64,000 nucleotides of DNA, from NCBI GenBank assembly GCA_903813345.2, contig CAIIXF020000008.1, forward strand, positions 24,848,822 to 24,912,821, given 5' to 3'. The translations under genes were made by a program, and so were the position numbers. Shown here piece after piece: positions 13,401 through 24,200 of the stretch. The notes beneath the pieces are model-generated. The model did no database searches and was not told the origin of the DNA. It saw nothing but the letters and a program-made list of their open reading frames with translations. Origin of the DNA: Owenia fusiformis (Eukaryota > Annelida > Polychaeta > Sabellida > Oweniidae). The stretch's first letter is position 1. Each line of letters begins with the position of its first letter.

Positions 13401-16400
13401 TCTGCTTTTCGAAGCAACAAGATTCTATGGTGTAGGTCTTGGCGTATTTGTTGTAGCCCTTCCTTCTCTCCGTATGGTGCTCTCTGCCATCTGATCTTAA
13501 GGAGGCGATTATCTTTCCTCAGGGAGACTATTTGGCTATTTGCCTGCCACCTTTACTCTCGTCTTTCACACCAAACATATCCTTACACTCGGTGTATACA
13601 ATCTTCACCATAGTTTCGAGTTTCTCCTTAGCATCACCTTTTAGCGAGTGGTCGAGTACTTCACACTTAGGTTGCTGTCTAACTCTGTCCACCTCTTATC
13701 TGTTGCTGGTGGTAATTTCAGCTTTGGTTTTCTCTCTAGAACAGGCCCTACATCTTGTCCATCTGGCTCCTGGACTGTGCTCTGATTGGCTTCGCCTTGG
13801 AGGTCCTCAGCACTGTGGTGCGCTTCCTGGCTGATATCCTCCTCCGACTTATTGGCATTACTTGGTATAATCTTCCCTGCCTGGCGCTGTCTAAGCTTCT
13901 CTTTGCACTATTTCATCTTGCCTTGGTGGATCTTTACTCTGAGGCTGTTCTTAAAGATTCGTCCGCAGCTGTTGCAATGATCGTGTCTTTTATTCTGTTC
14001 TCAATTCCGTCATTCACTTTCTTTCCCTTAGACCGTTTCTCGCATTGGTCAATATCCATCTGTAACCTAGTAGTCTTTCGAGGCCTATTAAGGACTGGTA
14101 ATTTTTCTGTACCTATTGTAGTGCTAGGGTGTGTTAGGCTGCTGACCCTAACACCTACGTAGCGGGGTTGCTGTCTTTCCAGCGTCATCTGTCTTTCCAG
14201 CGTCATCTGTCTTTCCAGCGTCAGTGGGGCTTCCACATCGGAGTAATTCATTTGTGTAAACATCAATAATGAGGCATTGCTACACTCCTTAAGTCAAAAG
14301 TACTGTGTCTCTAGAGATATTGGGAAATGTTGCCCAGTGATAGCTCGAATTTTCTCTCTACAGTTCTTGCTGCCCCTTTAATTAAGAAATACATGGCAGC
14401 CATCTTGAAATATGGCTGACTTTACATGTCATTTTTCGATTTTTTCAGTAACAGTAGTAAAAGTAGTGGAGCGATTTTGTTTATATCTGGTATGTGATTA
14501 CTTTAAGCATGGCACAATGTCTAATGACGTAGTAGGTGGCCATTTTGAAATATTGCCACCATTTGTACTTGTGTTATTTTACATTTTTTACTATAACTGA
14601 AGAACACTGTTCCACAACTAGTTACATTGACGGAACGTCAACAAAATGGATGAACTTTCTGGATACAAGTTTTTTTTTTTCTCGATTTAAACTTACGTAT
14701 ATGTCATGTTGCAGATTATCATTTGGCACAAAGTTAGACAATATAGTCTAGCTTTTAGAAATGCTCTCAGTTTGGAATTTGACTTTTAAATAAAGCTGTA
14801 ATTTATACATTTAGACCATCACTTTTGTTACATGGTAGGAAGTTCTAGAGCTGATTAACTTTTTAGCGGCCATCTTGGTGGCCATTTTGGATGTTTTTAG
14901 ATAACTCTTGTCTCCAGGAAAACAACTGAACAGATTTACTTCAAATTTTCACATATGTTACATGGTAAGAAGTTCTATAGCTGATTAACTTTTCGGCAGC
15001 CATCTTGCATTCTGGTGGCGATTTTGGAAGTTCTTAGATAAATCTTGTTATGGATTTACTTCAAATTTTTACACATGTTACATGGTAAGAAGTTCTTGAA
15101 CTGATTGTTTATTGGGCAGGCATCTTGCTTTCTGGGTCATCAAGCCCACACTGCTATGTTTTAGGTACGATATTGTTCACCCTGTGCCTTGTTTTTTAGT
15201 TTTATGTCATCTGAGTAAGAAAAAAAATATATAATAAGAATTAAAATAAAAATAATGACACTTTTCTGTTTCAAGGCACACATGCAAGCTAGGTTTGTGA
15301 TCCTGAGAGTTTTGCTGGAGGCTGGAGAAGGATTAGTGACCATAGAGAAACTGCAAGGGAAGGATGGACAACCAGATCTTATTATAAGACTAGACAGAAG
15401 CAAAATCAACTCAGTGGGGAAACCTGCAATAGGGAACTTTCTGCAGAAGCTTCAGGTATATATCCATACATACATGTATATTGGAACTCATGGTCTAATG
15501 AAAGATTAAAGGTTGAAAAATCTGAGTGAAGCAAGACTATATGAACTACTGTATTGGATGATGGGAGAAAGGTTATCTCCCTCCTATTGAGAAATCAATG
15601 ATCAACATTTATTAATTCTTTGGTCTCTGCTAACTTCAATATCATCTGAAAGTTTTACAAAAACATGCGGGTCCCATTCTTGGGGTATATCGTAACTCAT
15701 TACGCCCTGCAAAAAATGAAAAGGACTATTCTCAGTTTGGAGAATGAAGTTCATCACTCTAATTGAGCACTCTTAATTTAATTTGGGTGATGTTTCTAGA
15801 TTTTTCATAAAAAAATTATTAGCGCAGTACACTGATGAACTTTTTTTCTACAAATCGAGACTTGTATTATATTAAATCGATCCACTGAACGTTACCCCTG
15901 GTTCGGCCAATTGTGATCTTTTTAATCTTGTAAGATTTAAATGTCCCCTTTTGAATATTCATAATTTGATTTGGGTGATATCTATATTATTCATAAAAAG
16001 AATTGTTAGCCCAGGAAACTGTTCTCCAAACCGAGACTTGTCCTTTGAATTTCAAGCATACCATGGATATAGTCTTTTTAATGATAAATATGTGTTCATA
16101 TAGCAAATTATTTTATGGAACTATCAACATATTTTATGGAATAATAAATTTTAGAGGTTATTAATAGGAAAGAAATGAACTCAACCATGCATGAAAGTGG
16201 TTCAAAGAAAAATGCTAAATGCTTCTGCTAACATTGTTTGGCTCCAGGTGACATTATAATTAATTGAATACATGCACTGTTTGGTATTCTAGATTTACAA
16301 AGCCACTGCTGATCTGAAGGGTGGCAAAGATCTGTATGATCATTTCTCTGCTGTGACAGATGATGAACCCAACCATTTCCTTACCATACGCAATATTGTC

Positions 16401-16988
16401 CTTGCTCGTAAGCAACCACGTAAAATGTTTGTGCAGTGTAATACCAAGGTCAATGGTAAGTAATACTGTTCAATTAACATTCTCTGCATGGACTCTGGCA
16501 AATGGAAATGACATGTCAGAAGAATAACTTCACTTTCCATTTCCTTTTTCTTGAATGGTGGCTCTTCTGTCATGCTTAATGCAACAAAGCTGATTTTGGA
16601 GTAGCATCATGTTCGTAATTGCTAACTTGTACTTATTTTTTTCAGGATTACAATTCAAAATGAAGCAAATCATTATATTTTGAAATTGATTGTTGTCCTA
16701 ACTAAGTGTTGCACTAAGTCAATAATTTGAAAATTTACTTGCACCAAAAGTAGAAAACATTAAAATTTTGAAAAATTCTAAAAATGTTTTGTTGGACATG
16801 TTTAAAAGGGATTGAGAGAAAGTTTCAATGGAATAACTTTTCTACTTTCAGGAGATACAACAGAGCTTGTTGAATATGAGTCTTCATCAACAGGGCTTGT
16901 TCAATCATTCATGGAGCGTTTCCCAGAGGGCCTGGTCGAACCTATCCTCAATGAGCTCTGGGAGAGTGATGCTGCACATTTTTCATAA
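1428..16988 (+). CDS. DPP3: Dipeptidyl peptidase 3 (M49 zinc exopeptidase), 15 exons
   Basis: Cytosolic zinc dipeptidyl peptidase that removes N-terminal dipeptides from short peptides. Coding exons: 1428-1577, 2356-2472, 2597-2686, 3285-3422, 6581-6655, 7811-7892, 8139-8427, 8965-9218, 9579-9685, 9970-10125, 11062-11186, 11802-11922, 15276-15455, 16293-16455 and 16852-16988. All joins keep frame at GT-AG borders and give 727 codons plus TAA; vertebrate DPP3 is close to 737. Residues 452-457 are HELLGH and residues 509-514 are EECRAE. Zinc ligands are His452, His457 and Glu510 by family analogy, with Glu453 catalytic. The start follows the conserved N-terminal pattern (YVLQPN, then AAWYGG). 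A TTTCTCTTTAG acceptor-like site at 1331-1341 may mark a leader intron outside the window. The KEAP1-binding ETGE of mammalian DPP3 is absent (PLTNEP here, near residue 480). Introns 4 and 12 are swollen by mobile DNA. Confidence 0.96.
2748..3055 (+). mobile_element. tRNA-derived SINE in DPP3 intron 3
   Basis: An A-box-like TAGCTCAGCGG (2757-2767) and a B-box-like GATTCGATCCC (2800-2810) are spaced as in an internal RNA polymerase III promoter. About 210 bp of unrelated body follows, then a short tail of repeated AATAC units (about 3037-3055). The tRNA part lacks a convincing acceptor stem and has no clear 3' partner, so it reads as a SINE head rather than a working tRNA. Direct flanking repeats were not clear by eye. 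Confidence 0.75.
3715..6463. mobile_element. Composite inverted-repeat element in DPP3 intron 4
   Basis: The outer termini are inverted: TTTAAAGGAATATTCCTTGC at 3715-3734 against its imperfect complement at 6447-6465, with homology continuing about 40 bp inward. Inside is a second inverted pair, 3788-3850 against 4833-4887 (GAGCCACTTTTTGACAAG and complement), with a third weaker copy at 4273-4310. A further pair is 3910-3985 against 4340-4415, and another is 4970-5030 against 5400-5475. The block fills most of the 3.16-kb intron between exons 4 and 5. No transposase frame is visible, so it is non-autonomous. Insertion order is inferred from nesting. Confidence 0.7.
4480..6345 (+). repeat. ~130-bp tandem repeat blocks within the intron 4 element
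   Basis: A unit of about 125-140 bp containing CTCCAAATTCGCACACATGA and GCTGATTAACTTTTGGGTGG occurs roughly twice at 4540-4790 and about six times at 5525-6340. Each block starts with ATCACACCATCGGTGGG and a short GTCGTGATCGTGGTCATG-type microrepeat, and ends near CTGTGCCTTGTTT. A related, more decayed array lies in DPP3 intron 12 (14815-15165). The open frames here (His-Asp runs) are products of the repeat. Confidence 0.8.
6656..7810. other. DPP3 intron 5, no feature recognised
   Basis: AT-rich intron sequence. A short self-complementary stretch (ATCATATGAT) lies near 7065-7080, and a CCGCCATTTTATTTCGCTCC phrase near 7130. I see no exon, RNA gene or clear repeat. Confidence 0.5.
10021..10038 (+). 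other. DPP3: M49 zinc-binding HELLGH codons of DPP3
   Basis: The six codons encode His-Glu-Leu-Leu-Gly-His, the hexapeptide variant (HEXXGH) diagnostic of peptidase family M49. The other half of the active site, EECRAE, is in the next exon around 11127-11145, so an intron separates the two motifs. All residues expected for metal binding and catalysis are intact, so the enzyme should be active. Confidence 0.95.
10475..10984. mobile_element. Fold-back element (~510 bp) in DPP3 intron 10
   Basis: Arms start CCGGGTTGGCATAAAA on the left and end with the complement (TTATGCCAACCCAG) on the right. They share a long pairing stretch including ATAACCCTCTTACCTCTACT and its complement. Each arm is about 150-200 bp, with an AT-rich middle. 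Flanks (AATATT left, TATATT right) are too similar in composition to call a duplication safely. There is no coding frame; it is a non-autonomous palindromic element. Confidence 0.75.
12121..12440 (-). mobile_element. Copy of the ATCCCATCGAAC-terminal repeat, reverse orientation
   Basis: Contains the complement of phrases typical of 18904-20225: ACTCGAAAAGTAGTGGAGCG, a CATGGCACACTGTCTAATGA stretch and the terminus GTTCGATGGGATTTGCTACG. A second partial copy is at 14387-14560. The two flank the reverse-transcriptase relic, which probably inserted into or beside an older cluster of this family. Confidence 0.65.
12465..13420 (-). pseudogene. Non-LTR retrotransposon reverse transcriptase relic (R2-like)
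   Basis: Minus-strand frames match a reverse transcriptase of the R2-like group. A finger/palm lead-in (LDVEGKIYW, then [13 protein letters not shown]) is followed by a [13 protein letters not shown] segment, a GIMAGCTVS segment and the catalytic AFMDDI box (an FMDD variant of the usual xxDD core). It is broken. A TAA lies in frame at 12918-12920, between the GGIPGHSG and WLDLAKAY segments. The upstream part (13211-13420) is in another frame, the shift mapping near a T6 run at 13256-13261. No endonuclease domain was recognised downstream. Clade assignment is from remembered motif flavour and could be wrong; that it is a reverse transcriptase is well supported. Confidence 0.8.
13421..14266 (-). 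pseudogene. Probable N-terminal part of the retroelement, with 18-bp triplicate
   Basis: The minus-strand frame 14266-13934 (110 codons) carries three tandem 18-bp units at 14171-14224, reading as a repeated hexapeptide (LTLERQM type), then basic residues. Between 13420 and 13934 no single frame persists. Position and strand fit the 5' part of the same retroelement, but I recognise no zinc finger or other domain, so the link is positional only. Confidence 0.4.
14815..15165 (+). repeat. Three-copy tandem array in DPP3 intron 12
   Basis: Three copies of about 115-130 bp share AGTTCTAGAGCTGATTAACT, a GGCCATCTTG-like phrase and TTACTTCAAATTTTCACA. They are related to the units at 4540-6340 but more diverged. 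The array is followed by GGTACGATATTGTTCACC and CCTGTGCCTTGTTTT, the same closing phrase as the intron 4 blocks. That fits two insertions of one repeat family in the same gene. Confidence 0.75.
15456..16292. repeat. DPP3 intron 13 with a diverged direct duplication
   Basis: A stretch starting AATTTGGGTGATGTTTCT (about 15780) recurs as GATTTGGGTGATATCTAT (about 15970), including CAAATCGAGACTTGT against CAAACCGAGACTTGT. This is a direct repeat about 190 bp apart. Nothing else recognised. Confidence 0.55.
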
Positions 16989-17159
16989 TTGACAATTAAA
17001 ATGACTCTACAGTAATGTCAAACATGACCTGAATTAATATTTGCTGAATATCTGGGTCATTTTACCCACAAATTCTAATGAAATGACTGTTAGTTGCTCA
17101 TATGTAAATTGCCAAAATTCCAAATGTTTACTAATCAATGTGTAACTTTCAAAACATGA

Positions 17160-17165
17160 AATAAA
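17160..17165 (+). terminator. DPP3: DPP3 polyadenylation signal
   Basis: A canonical AATAAA lies 172 bp after the TAA stop, in AT-rich sequence and before any other gene. It is the first good signal downstream, so the mature 3' end is probably about 15-25 bp further on. Confidence 0.6.
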
Positions 17166-17610
17166 TTCACTAAGTGATTTTAAAGATTAACTTATCAAGT
17201 ACATTTTCTATATGTCCTCAATCAGTGGATAAGAGAAGGCACAGAGGACTAATGCAAGACTGGTTTGATTCCTAAAATAGGGGTTGAAAAAATCAGGATG
17301 AAAATTGTGGTTCTTTTCCTGGAAATTCTGGAGAAAATCAGGATTTCCGTAAACATTATTAGGATTTCTAAAGAATCAGGCTTCTTTTCTGAAAAATCGG
17401 GATAAAATCAGGGTTTCTTAAAAAAATCATGAGAAAAATTGAGATAACAAAAACTAAATCGACACCAGTCCAAGCATGTTTGTACACTTAAATATTGTTC
17501 AGTTGTCATTTGAACTTCAAAGACTGTCAATCAATGCCAATATATAAATAAATAATAACTAGAATGGTAACTAGAATGAATTGAACAAGTTCATTTTAAG
17601 ACTCCAGATT
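17166..17610. other. DPP3-RPL36 spacer, left part
   Basis: AT-rich spacer with a loose run of AAAATCAGGATTT-type phrases at about 17285-17440. I see no gene or terminal repeat. Confidence 0.4.
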
Positions 17611-17619
17611 GAAGCTGAG

Positions 17620-17775
17620 TATGCTTCTTAGTAAGTAGCTGAGTAAGTAGTTGAGTAGATATCTGAATAAGTAATTGAGTAGGTAGATGCGTAAGTATTT
17701 GAATAAATATTTCAGTAAGTAGCTGAGTAGGCAGCTGAGTAAGTAGTCGAGTATGTAGCTGAGCAAGAAGCTTGT
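17620..17775 (+). repeat. 12-bp minisatellite (AGTAAGTAGCTG type)
   Basis: About a dozen imperfect 12-bp units such as AGTAAGTAGCTG, AGTAAGTAGTTG and AGTAGGTAGATG follow without spacers. Minus-strand open frames over it are periodic artefacts (LLTQLPTQ-like) and not genes. Confidence 0.9.
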
Positions 17776-17879
17776 ATTTTTTTTCAATTTGAACTGGCGT
17801 CATTGACTTTACATGAGGATAATATTATAATGATTTTTATCGTACCTAACAAGAGGTACGATATTGTAGTCAGCGGCGT

Positions 17880-18130
17880 CTCACTTTTCAGCTTGTCTAC
17901 AGGTTTCCAGCCAAACTATTTGAGGGATTCATCTGAAATTTTCAGGGATGTTCCTACATATCAACGTCAAGAACTGATTGGTTTTTGGGCATTCTTGGTA
18001 AATTTTAAGGTGGCCATTTTAGATATCCGTCCTAAAATCTTTACTTTCAAGACTTGTCTACAGGTTTCCAGCCAAACCTTTTGAGGGATTCATCTGAAAT
18101 TTTCAGGGATGTTTCTTTTAGACAGCAAAT
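17880..18130 (+). repeat. Two direct copies of a ~175-bp unit
   Basis: GTCTACAGGTTTCCAGCCAA followed by GAGGGATTCATCTGAAATTT occurs at about 17895-17945 and again at about 18055-18105. It lies just after GTACGATATTGTAGTCAGCG, a phrase also seen near 15165. Unrecognised repeat family. Confidence 0.65.
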
Positions 18131-18903
18131 GGCTATTACTATAAGCAACAAGGAAGGATAGTGGCAAAAATAAGGAAACCCCATTTTGATCTAGATTTTG
18201 GCCTTGGCTGTGGTAGGGTTCCATTAATTTAATTTGTATTTCAGTCGGTGTCTTGTATTTTTACAATTTTAATTTTCTGCTGCCCGATTGACATAAGACG
18301 ATATTCAAATTATGTTTTTTTTAAATTGTCTTCTGAACCGGCAGTCAAATCAAAATTTGGTTTGCAGATTCTGATTCCTGAGAAAATTCTACACTTTTTT
18401 CATAACTCACACATTAAAGGAGAGCTTTTTATTTTGGCCTATTTTCTGGACATCTCAAAAGTGGGGCAAAATACCAACATTATGAGCATACTCTTAGCTA
18501 TCAGTAACCATCAGAGTGTAATGTCAGAATCATAAAAATAAAGAAAAAAAACTATGAATTTGACCTAGATCTTGACATTGACCTTTTGGTGTCCAAATTT
18601 TGAAGGAAAGAAGCTTTTCAGGTCTCCTTCTATTGAAGGTTTTCATTAAGTTTAGCTGTACTCAGTCTGCATCTCGTATTTTTACAATTCAAAGATTTCT
18701 TAGGTCCCATTGACTTTACATGGGAAACCAAAATAGTGAATTTAGAGATATCAAAATACCATTACTTCGGAACCAGGATTCCTGAGACTTTGATTAAAAA
18801 ATACCGCTTTTTCACGGCTGATAATTCAAAGAACAGTAAGAGTAGTAAAAAATGATTTGCCTTTCAGAATTAACTTTGTTTTCAAGGAACATGATGAACC
18901 AGA

Positions 18904-20225
18904 ACAACGGCAACGCCAAGCGTAGCGAATCCCATCGAACAGAAATGGCTGGCATTTTTACAAACGAAGCGCAAATATCATAAAACAACACACCAGAAAG
19001 GCCACCATTTTCAAAATGGTTGCTCACTAGCCAAGTTGTCATCAGAAGAAATAATATGCTTTTAAGTAGCCACCTCTAAAATTTTTGAAAAATGGCACAC
19101 GTACTTGTAAAATAACACACATAAAAATGGTGGCCATTTTGAAAAATGGCAGACTACTCCCCAAAGTTTTATTAGACAATGTGCCATGCTTAAAGTATTC
19201 ACATATCAAATATGAACAAAATTGCTCTACTACTTTTCGAGTTATAGTAAAATACGTTAAAATGGCTGCCATTTTTCAAAATGGCCACCTTCTACCAAAA
19301 GTCTCATTAGAAATAGACAGTGTGCCATGCTTATAGTATTCACATACCAAATATGAACAAAATCACTCCACTACTTTTCGAATTATAGTGAAATACGTTA
19401 AAATGGTGGCCATTTTTCAAAATTGTTTTCAAAATGGCCACCTTCTACCAAAAGTGTCATAGGACAGTGTGCCATGCTTAAAGTATTCACATACCAAAAA
19501 TGAACAAAATCGCTCCACTACTTTTCGAGTTATGGTAAAATATGTTAAAATGGCGGCCATTTTTCAAATTTATTTCAAAATACACAAAATACACTACTTT
19601 TCGAATTATAGTGAAATACGTTAAAATGGTGGCCATTTTTCAAAATTGTTTTCAAAATGGCCACCTTCTACCAAAAGTGTCATAGGACAGTGTGCCATGC
19701 TTAAAGTATTCACATACCAAATATGAACAAAATCGCTCCACTACTTTTCGAGTTATTGTAAAATACATTAAAGTGGCCGCCATTTTTTAAAATGGCCGCC
19801 TTCTACCAAAAGTGTCTTTAGACAGTGTGCAATGCTTATAGTATTCACATACCAAATATGAACAAAATCGCTCCACTATTTTTTGAGTTACAGCAAAAAT
19901 CGTAAAATGACGAGTAAAGGCCGCCATTTTTCAAGATGGCTGCCATGTGCTTCTTTAATATCTACATTTGTAGCATTATTAATGTCCTTAATTTTTTTTA
20001 AATTTAAAACATTGCTATTGCAGTTTTACATATTGCACCTAAATTACTGTAAAATCGTCACTAAAATGGCCGCCATTTTGAAAATCGGCTTTCGAGCAGA
20101 ACTTCTACCCCCATAGGGTATATGTGTACAAAATATGAACAAAATCGGGCCAACGGTATTTGAGTTAATGCCCGGACGGACGGAGGCGTTCCCTATATCC
20201 CTCCGGACTTCGTTCGATGGGATTA
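18904..20225 (+). mobile_element. Inverted-terminus element with internal tandem repeats
   Basis: Starts with ACGGCAACGCCAAGCGTAGC and AATCCCATCGAAC, and ends with CTTCGTTCGATGGGATT; AATCCCATCGAAC and its exact complement form the termini. The interior holds about six copies of a ~165-bp unit containing AATCGCTCCACTACTTTTCG, GTGCCATGCTTAAAGTATTC and AAAATGGCGGCCATTTTTCA. A CGGACGGACGGAGGCG run and CTATATCCCTCCG precede the right end. Related copies are 12121-12440, 14387-14560 and 33074-33800. There is no transposase frame. Confidence 0.75.
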
Positions 20226-21176
20226 AAAAAGACTGAGGAAAAATACTGGAGGATGACTGAGAAAAGTGGTAAAATAATGAAGACTCAGGATTTGACCTAA
20301 TTCTTGACGTACATAAAACTTAAAAAACATAAAACCTAATTTCCAAGTAGCCCAGGTACATTCCCTAGTTGACCATGTAAGTAGCTAAAAGTAAGCTCTT
20401 ATAGTTTGCGAGAAAACTGGTTTATAGGAAGAAAGAAAACTGGCAAAAGCAATAAAAAATAGGTATTCGGATGGGGTAGTTAACAAGCAAACTTCAAACA
20501 TATTTACAAGTTTCCCATATATTGTGATATCATGTTTTCATAGTGACCATAACTCTAATGGTACTTATCAAATGGGTTTCAACCTTTGCATTTCCAATCT
20601 CGCAACATGAAAATATATTTTAAGAAATGTTGGCCTAGAAGTTACAAATGTCAACATCAATCTTGTCTTTTTAGGATACCATGACACCCACAATTTAGTG
20701 GAGTGGAAAAAATATGGCTGTATACGTTATTCACCAGCACACTTTCTTCCAAGACTGGACATAGAATTAAGGTCAGGGTGCACTTTGATGAAGTTTCATG
20801 ACCATGTGCTATTTTCAGATAAACATAACTCATTCGACACATCATCTACATCTTTCATTCTTGCACAAAAGATGCATTAGTGTACCTATTAATTGAGGGT
20901 TGATAATTAATTCTTCAGAATGTTTGATAACTAGAATATTCAATAGTTTACTTTTCAAAATTGCAAAAAAATTCCAAAGTGCACCCTTACCTTAAAAAGT
21001 GACCTCTTTTAACATACATAAATTGATTTTAACAACCAAAGTACGGGGGAACTGGATTAAGTTAGTAGCCCTGACTTAATGACACAAACTTCATTCAGCA
21101 ATGGAGTGATTTGGTTTTGAGATACTTGCTTCAGAGGAATATAATTCACAAATTCAGATAATTCACTTTTTCGAGC
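20226..21176. other. Spacer between the 3' ends of DPP3 and RPL36
   Basis: AT-rich and without recognisable repeats apart from short homopolymers. Open frames here lack coding character and splice context. It separates two convergent genes. Confidence 0.45.
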
Positions 21177-21182
21177 TTTATT
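21177..21182 (-). terminator. RPL36: RPL36 polyadenylation signal
   Basis: TTTATT on the plus strand is AATAAA on the coding strand, 41 bp past the stop codon. This gives a very short 3' UTR, as is usual for ribosomal protein genes. Confidence 0.75.
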
Positions 21183-21222
21183 TTTGCAGTTTTTAGTTTT
21201 ACAATAATATTAGAAATGTCCA

Positions 21223-24200
21223 TTAATGTTTTGAGGCTTGGGCCTTTCTCATAGCTTGTAGGGTAGCATTCATTTCTTCCCTCTTTCGTTTGCCTCTGAT
21301 GTGTGTTCCCAACTGAAAATATACAATGCAAGATACCCTTAGATATATTATCCAATGCATTATTTCTGTTGTAAGGGATGGTGACCAAAAGTCTTTGGGT
21401 ATAGTTTCGTTTGGGGAGAGGGGATAAATGACAAGTATTTTGTGAAAAACATAAAAAATAAAATTGTATGTTTTCATCTAGTCAAAAAGCAGTTTTAGCA
21501 GGCCCCTGGCGAGGAATTACTCGACAATGTTGGTCATATTCTGGGTAAAAAGAAGTGTATACATTAGCCAAACTGTAGCAAGCACACAATTTCTTTGCTA
21601 TTTTCTTGCACAAACTTTGTTTGGCAATCATTTCAAGTTGACTCAACACTGAAATAACAGCAAACTTTGCTTTTTAATAAAGAATGATTCGTTATCAGAC
21701 GATTATTGGCAATGTTGTCGTGGTTTTTCTTGCAATTTCTCCATAAAAGTAAATGGTGAAATAAATTCACATTCTTTGACACGATTTGTTAACATATAAT
21801 TTATAAAGCATAGTCAGAAATACACATGATAACAGTAACTTGAATGGAAGTCTGCAAGGAAGACTTGAAAAATGGTGAGTGAAAGTAAAACCAATGAATT
21901 ATCACCCACTAGTAAATTATGGAGACATTATGTCAGATATCCATCATTATGTTAGAATCGATTAATTGATTTACCATCTGCATACCACTAATAATGCATA
22001 ATGAAAGTTCTGAATAAAACTGAAGGAGCAGATATCACCTGCTGTGGAAATTAAGAAGTAAATTCAATTCGATGACTGATAAAACCTACCCTCTTTTTGC
22101 AAAACTTGAGTGCCCGTTTGTCCTTAGAGATTTTCAACAACTCCATAGTTCTCCTCTCGTATGGAGCAAAGCCTGTAATTTCCCTCACAATGTCACGGAT
22201 GAACTTCACATGTTTGTTGAGTTTCTGAAATAATTCACATCATAGAATATAACCAAGGGTATTAGTAACCAGAAATCAAAAAGTGTCAATTGGTCACATT
22301 GTTACATAAAACATATTTGTGTGATTAAACATTTCCAAAATTGTACAATTCAATCAGATAAAAAGCCTCGAAATAGAAAAAATATGAAGAACAATAAAAT
22401 AATTTCAAAATCCCAGATTCTATATTCAGTTGTATCTTTAATTATAAGCTACAATGGGATCATTAATTCTGTTTAAGTGCTTTGACCTTGAAAAATAAGC
22501 AATCAAAGGACCACATTGCAAGAAAACGTGAATATTAAGAAAAAATGGAAACATATGGACCTCCGCTAACTTTCACTGGTCAGTATCAAGTGAAGGTAAA
22601 GGCCGTAACCTTTGCATCTAAGATGGCGGACAGTAATTGTCGATTTCAATATTTTTAGTTTTCATCGAATTAAACTACTTTATAGTTGATATTATGCTTT
22701 GATATCTGAACTAAATCAGGCATATATGACATAGGAACTATGGAGTATGATAATTTGCTCATATTCACCTTTCCACAAAGTAAAGAAAATCGATAATTTC
22801 CGGCGCGCTGATTGGTTGTATGCAAATGAGTCAAATCAATGACGTCAATGATGGAAAGTTTTGAAGAATTAGTACAGCCAGCATAGGAATATTTTGAATT
22901 AACTGCTATAAAAAGGCTTCTATTTGCCTAACGCACTAATTATTTTTAAAGTCCCCGTCTAAAGTTTGAAAATATTTTTTTATCATTCATTTACTATTTG
23001 TCAGGACTTAAAAAGTGATTTTAGAGAATTTTGAACAAAAAAAAATTTTGCAAAAAAAGTTGTGAGCATTTCATATCTCAAATATTCAAATTTCCCGCCA
23101 TTTTTCAAAAAAAGTTGAAATTTCTTAATCATCAAATATTTCTTAATGCATTTCAAAAAAGATTATCTTTTTAACACCAATGCAAAGGTTGAACAAAGGA
23201 CACACTATTTCAATAATAAAATACCATATTTAATTGGCCACTTCAATGTTTTAGCATATCAAAAATATTTTGAAACATTAGTGATGTCACTAAGGTACCA
23301 AAAACTTTTTGAAAAAAATTGAAATTTTTTTTTCGATGTCAATCTTTTCTAAATATGTTAGACTTTCATAAAAAACCAATGTTGATTGTCTAACCAGGTT
23401 AAAAGGAAGAATAAATTATGTTTTAGATTTCATTGTACTATTGGTTTCTATGAGAACTGAAATTTTGAAATGAATTTTTCTCAGAACCATTTTCATGCAC
23501 TGATTAGTTCATTTCTCGCTTATTTATGAACCGATTTTCTTAATTTTTTCGGCAAAAAACATGGGAGGATAAATGCTATGCATTGGTATGAATTGTGGCT
23601 AATTAGAAGATATGAGTGACCTCTAAAAGTTGGTTTTAAATAAATTCACAAATTTTGGAACAAAAAGTTTATCAAAAACCACTTTTTGAAATTAAAAAAA
23701 AAGTTTCACATATCACACTTTGATAACATTGGGTAAGACTACAATATAAGCCAAAGTGGTTTAAACTTTATATAGGCCTTTAAGCAAATATGAAATATGG
23801 ACGGGGCACTTTCTTTCCGAATCTTATGTAATTTAATTTAATCATTTTTTTGACAGAAGTATTGATTATTAAGACTTCTCAGATCAGCCTCACATACCCG
23901 GGCTCACGTGTCTCGTGCGATTGTAAACAAAACATGTAAATTGTGATGTTACAAACATCGGCTAAATTATCTGATAGTGGTCATACACTGGTTATTATGT
24001 CGTAGTAAGAAGTTCCATCAGAAATTCACCATGAGTGACATTCGCGCAAAGCGTTACCTTTTGGTATTTATTCGCCAACAGCGATGTCCATAATGATCAG
24101 CAATGTCAACATATCATCAATAAACATTATATGATATACGCTCTTTCTCTGAAATCTTCCCAGTGATCATTATTCAAAACCGATCATCACATAACTAATT

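Noticed and set aside
13239-14162. Plus-strand frames over the retroelement
   Set aside because: They are antisense shadows of the minus-strand reverse-transcriptase region.
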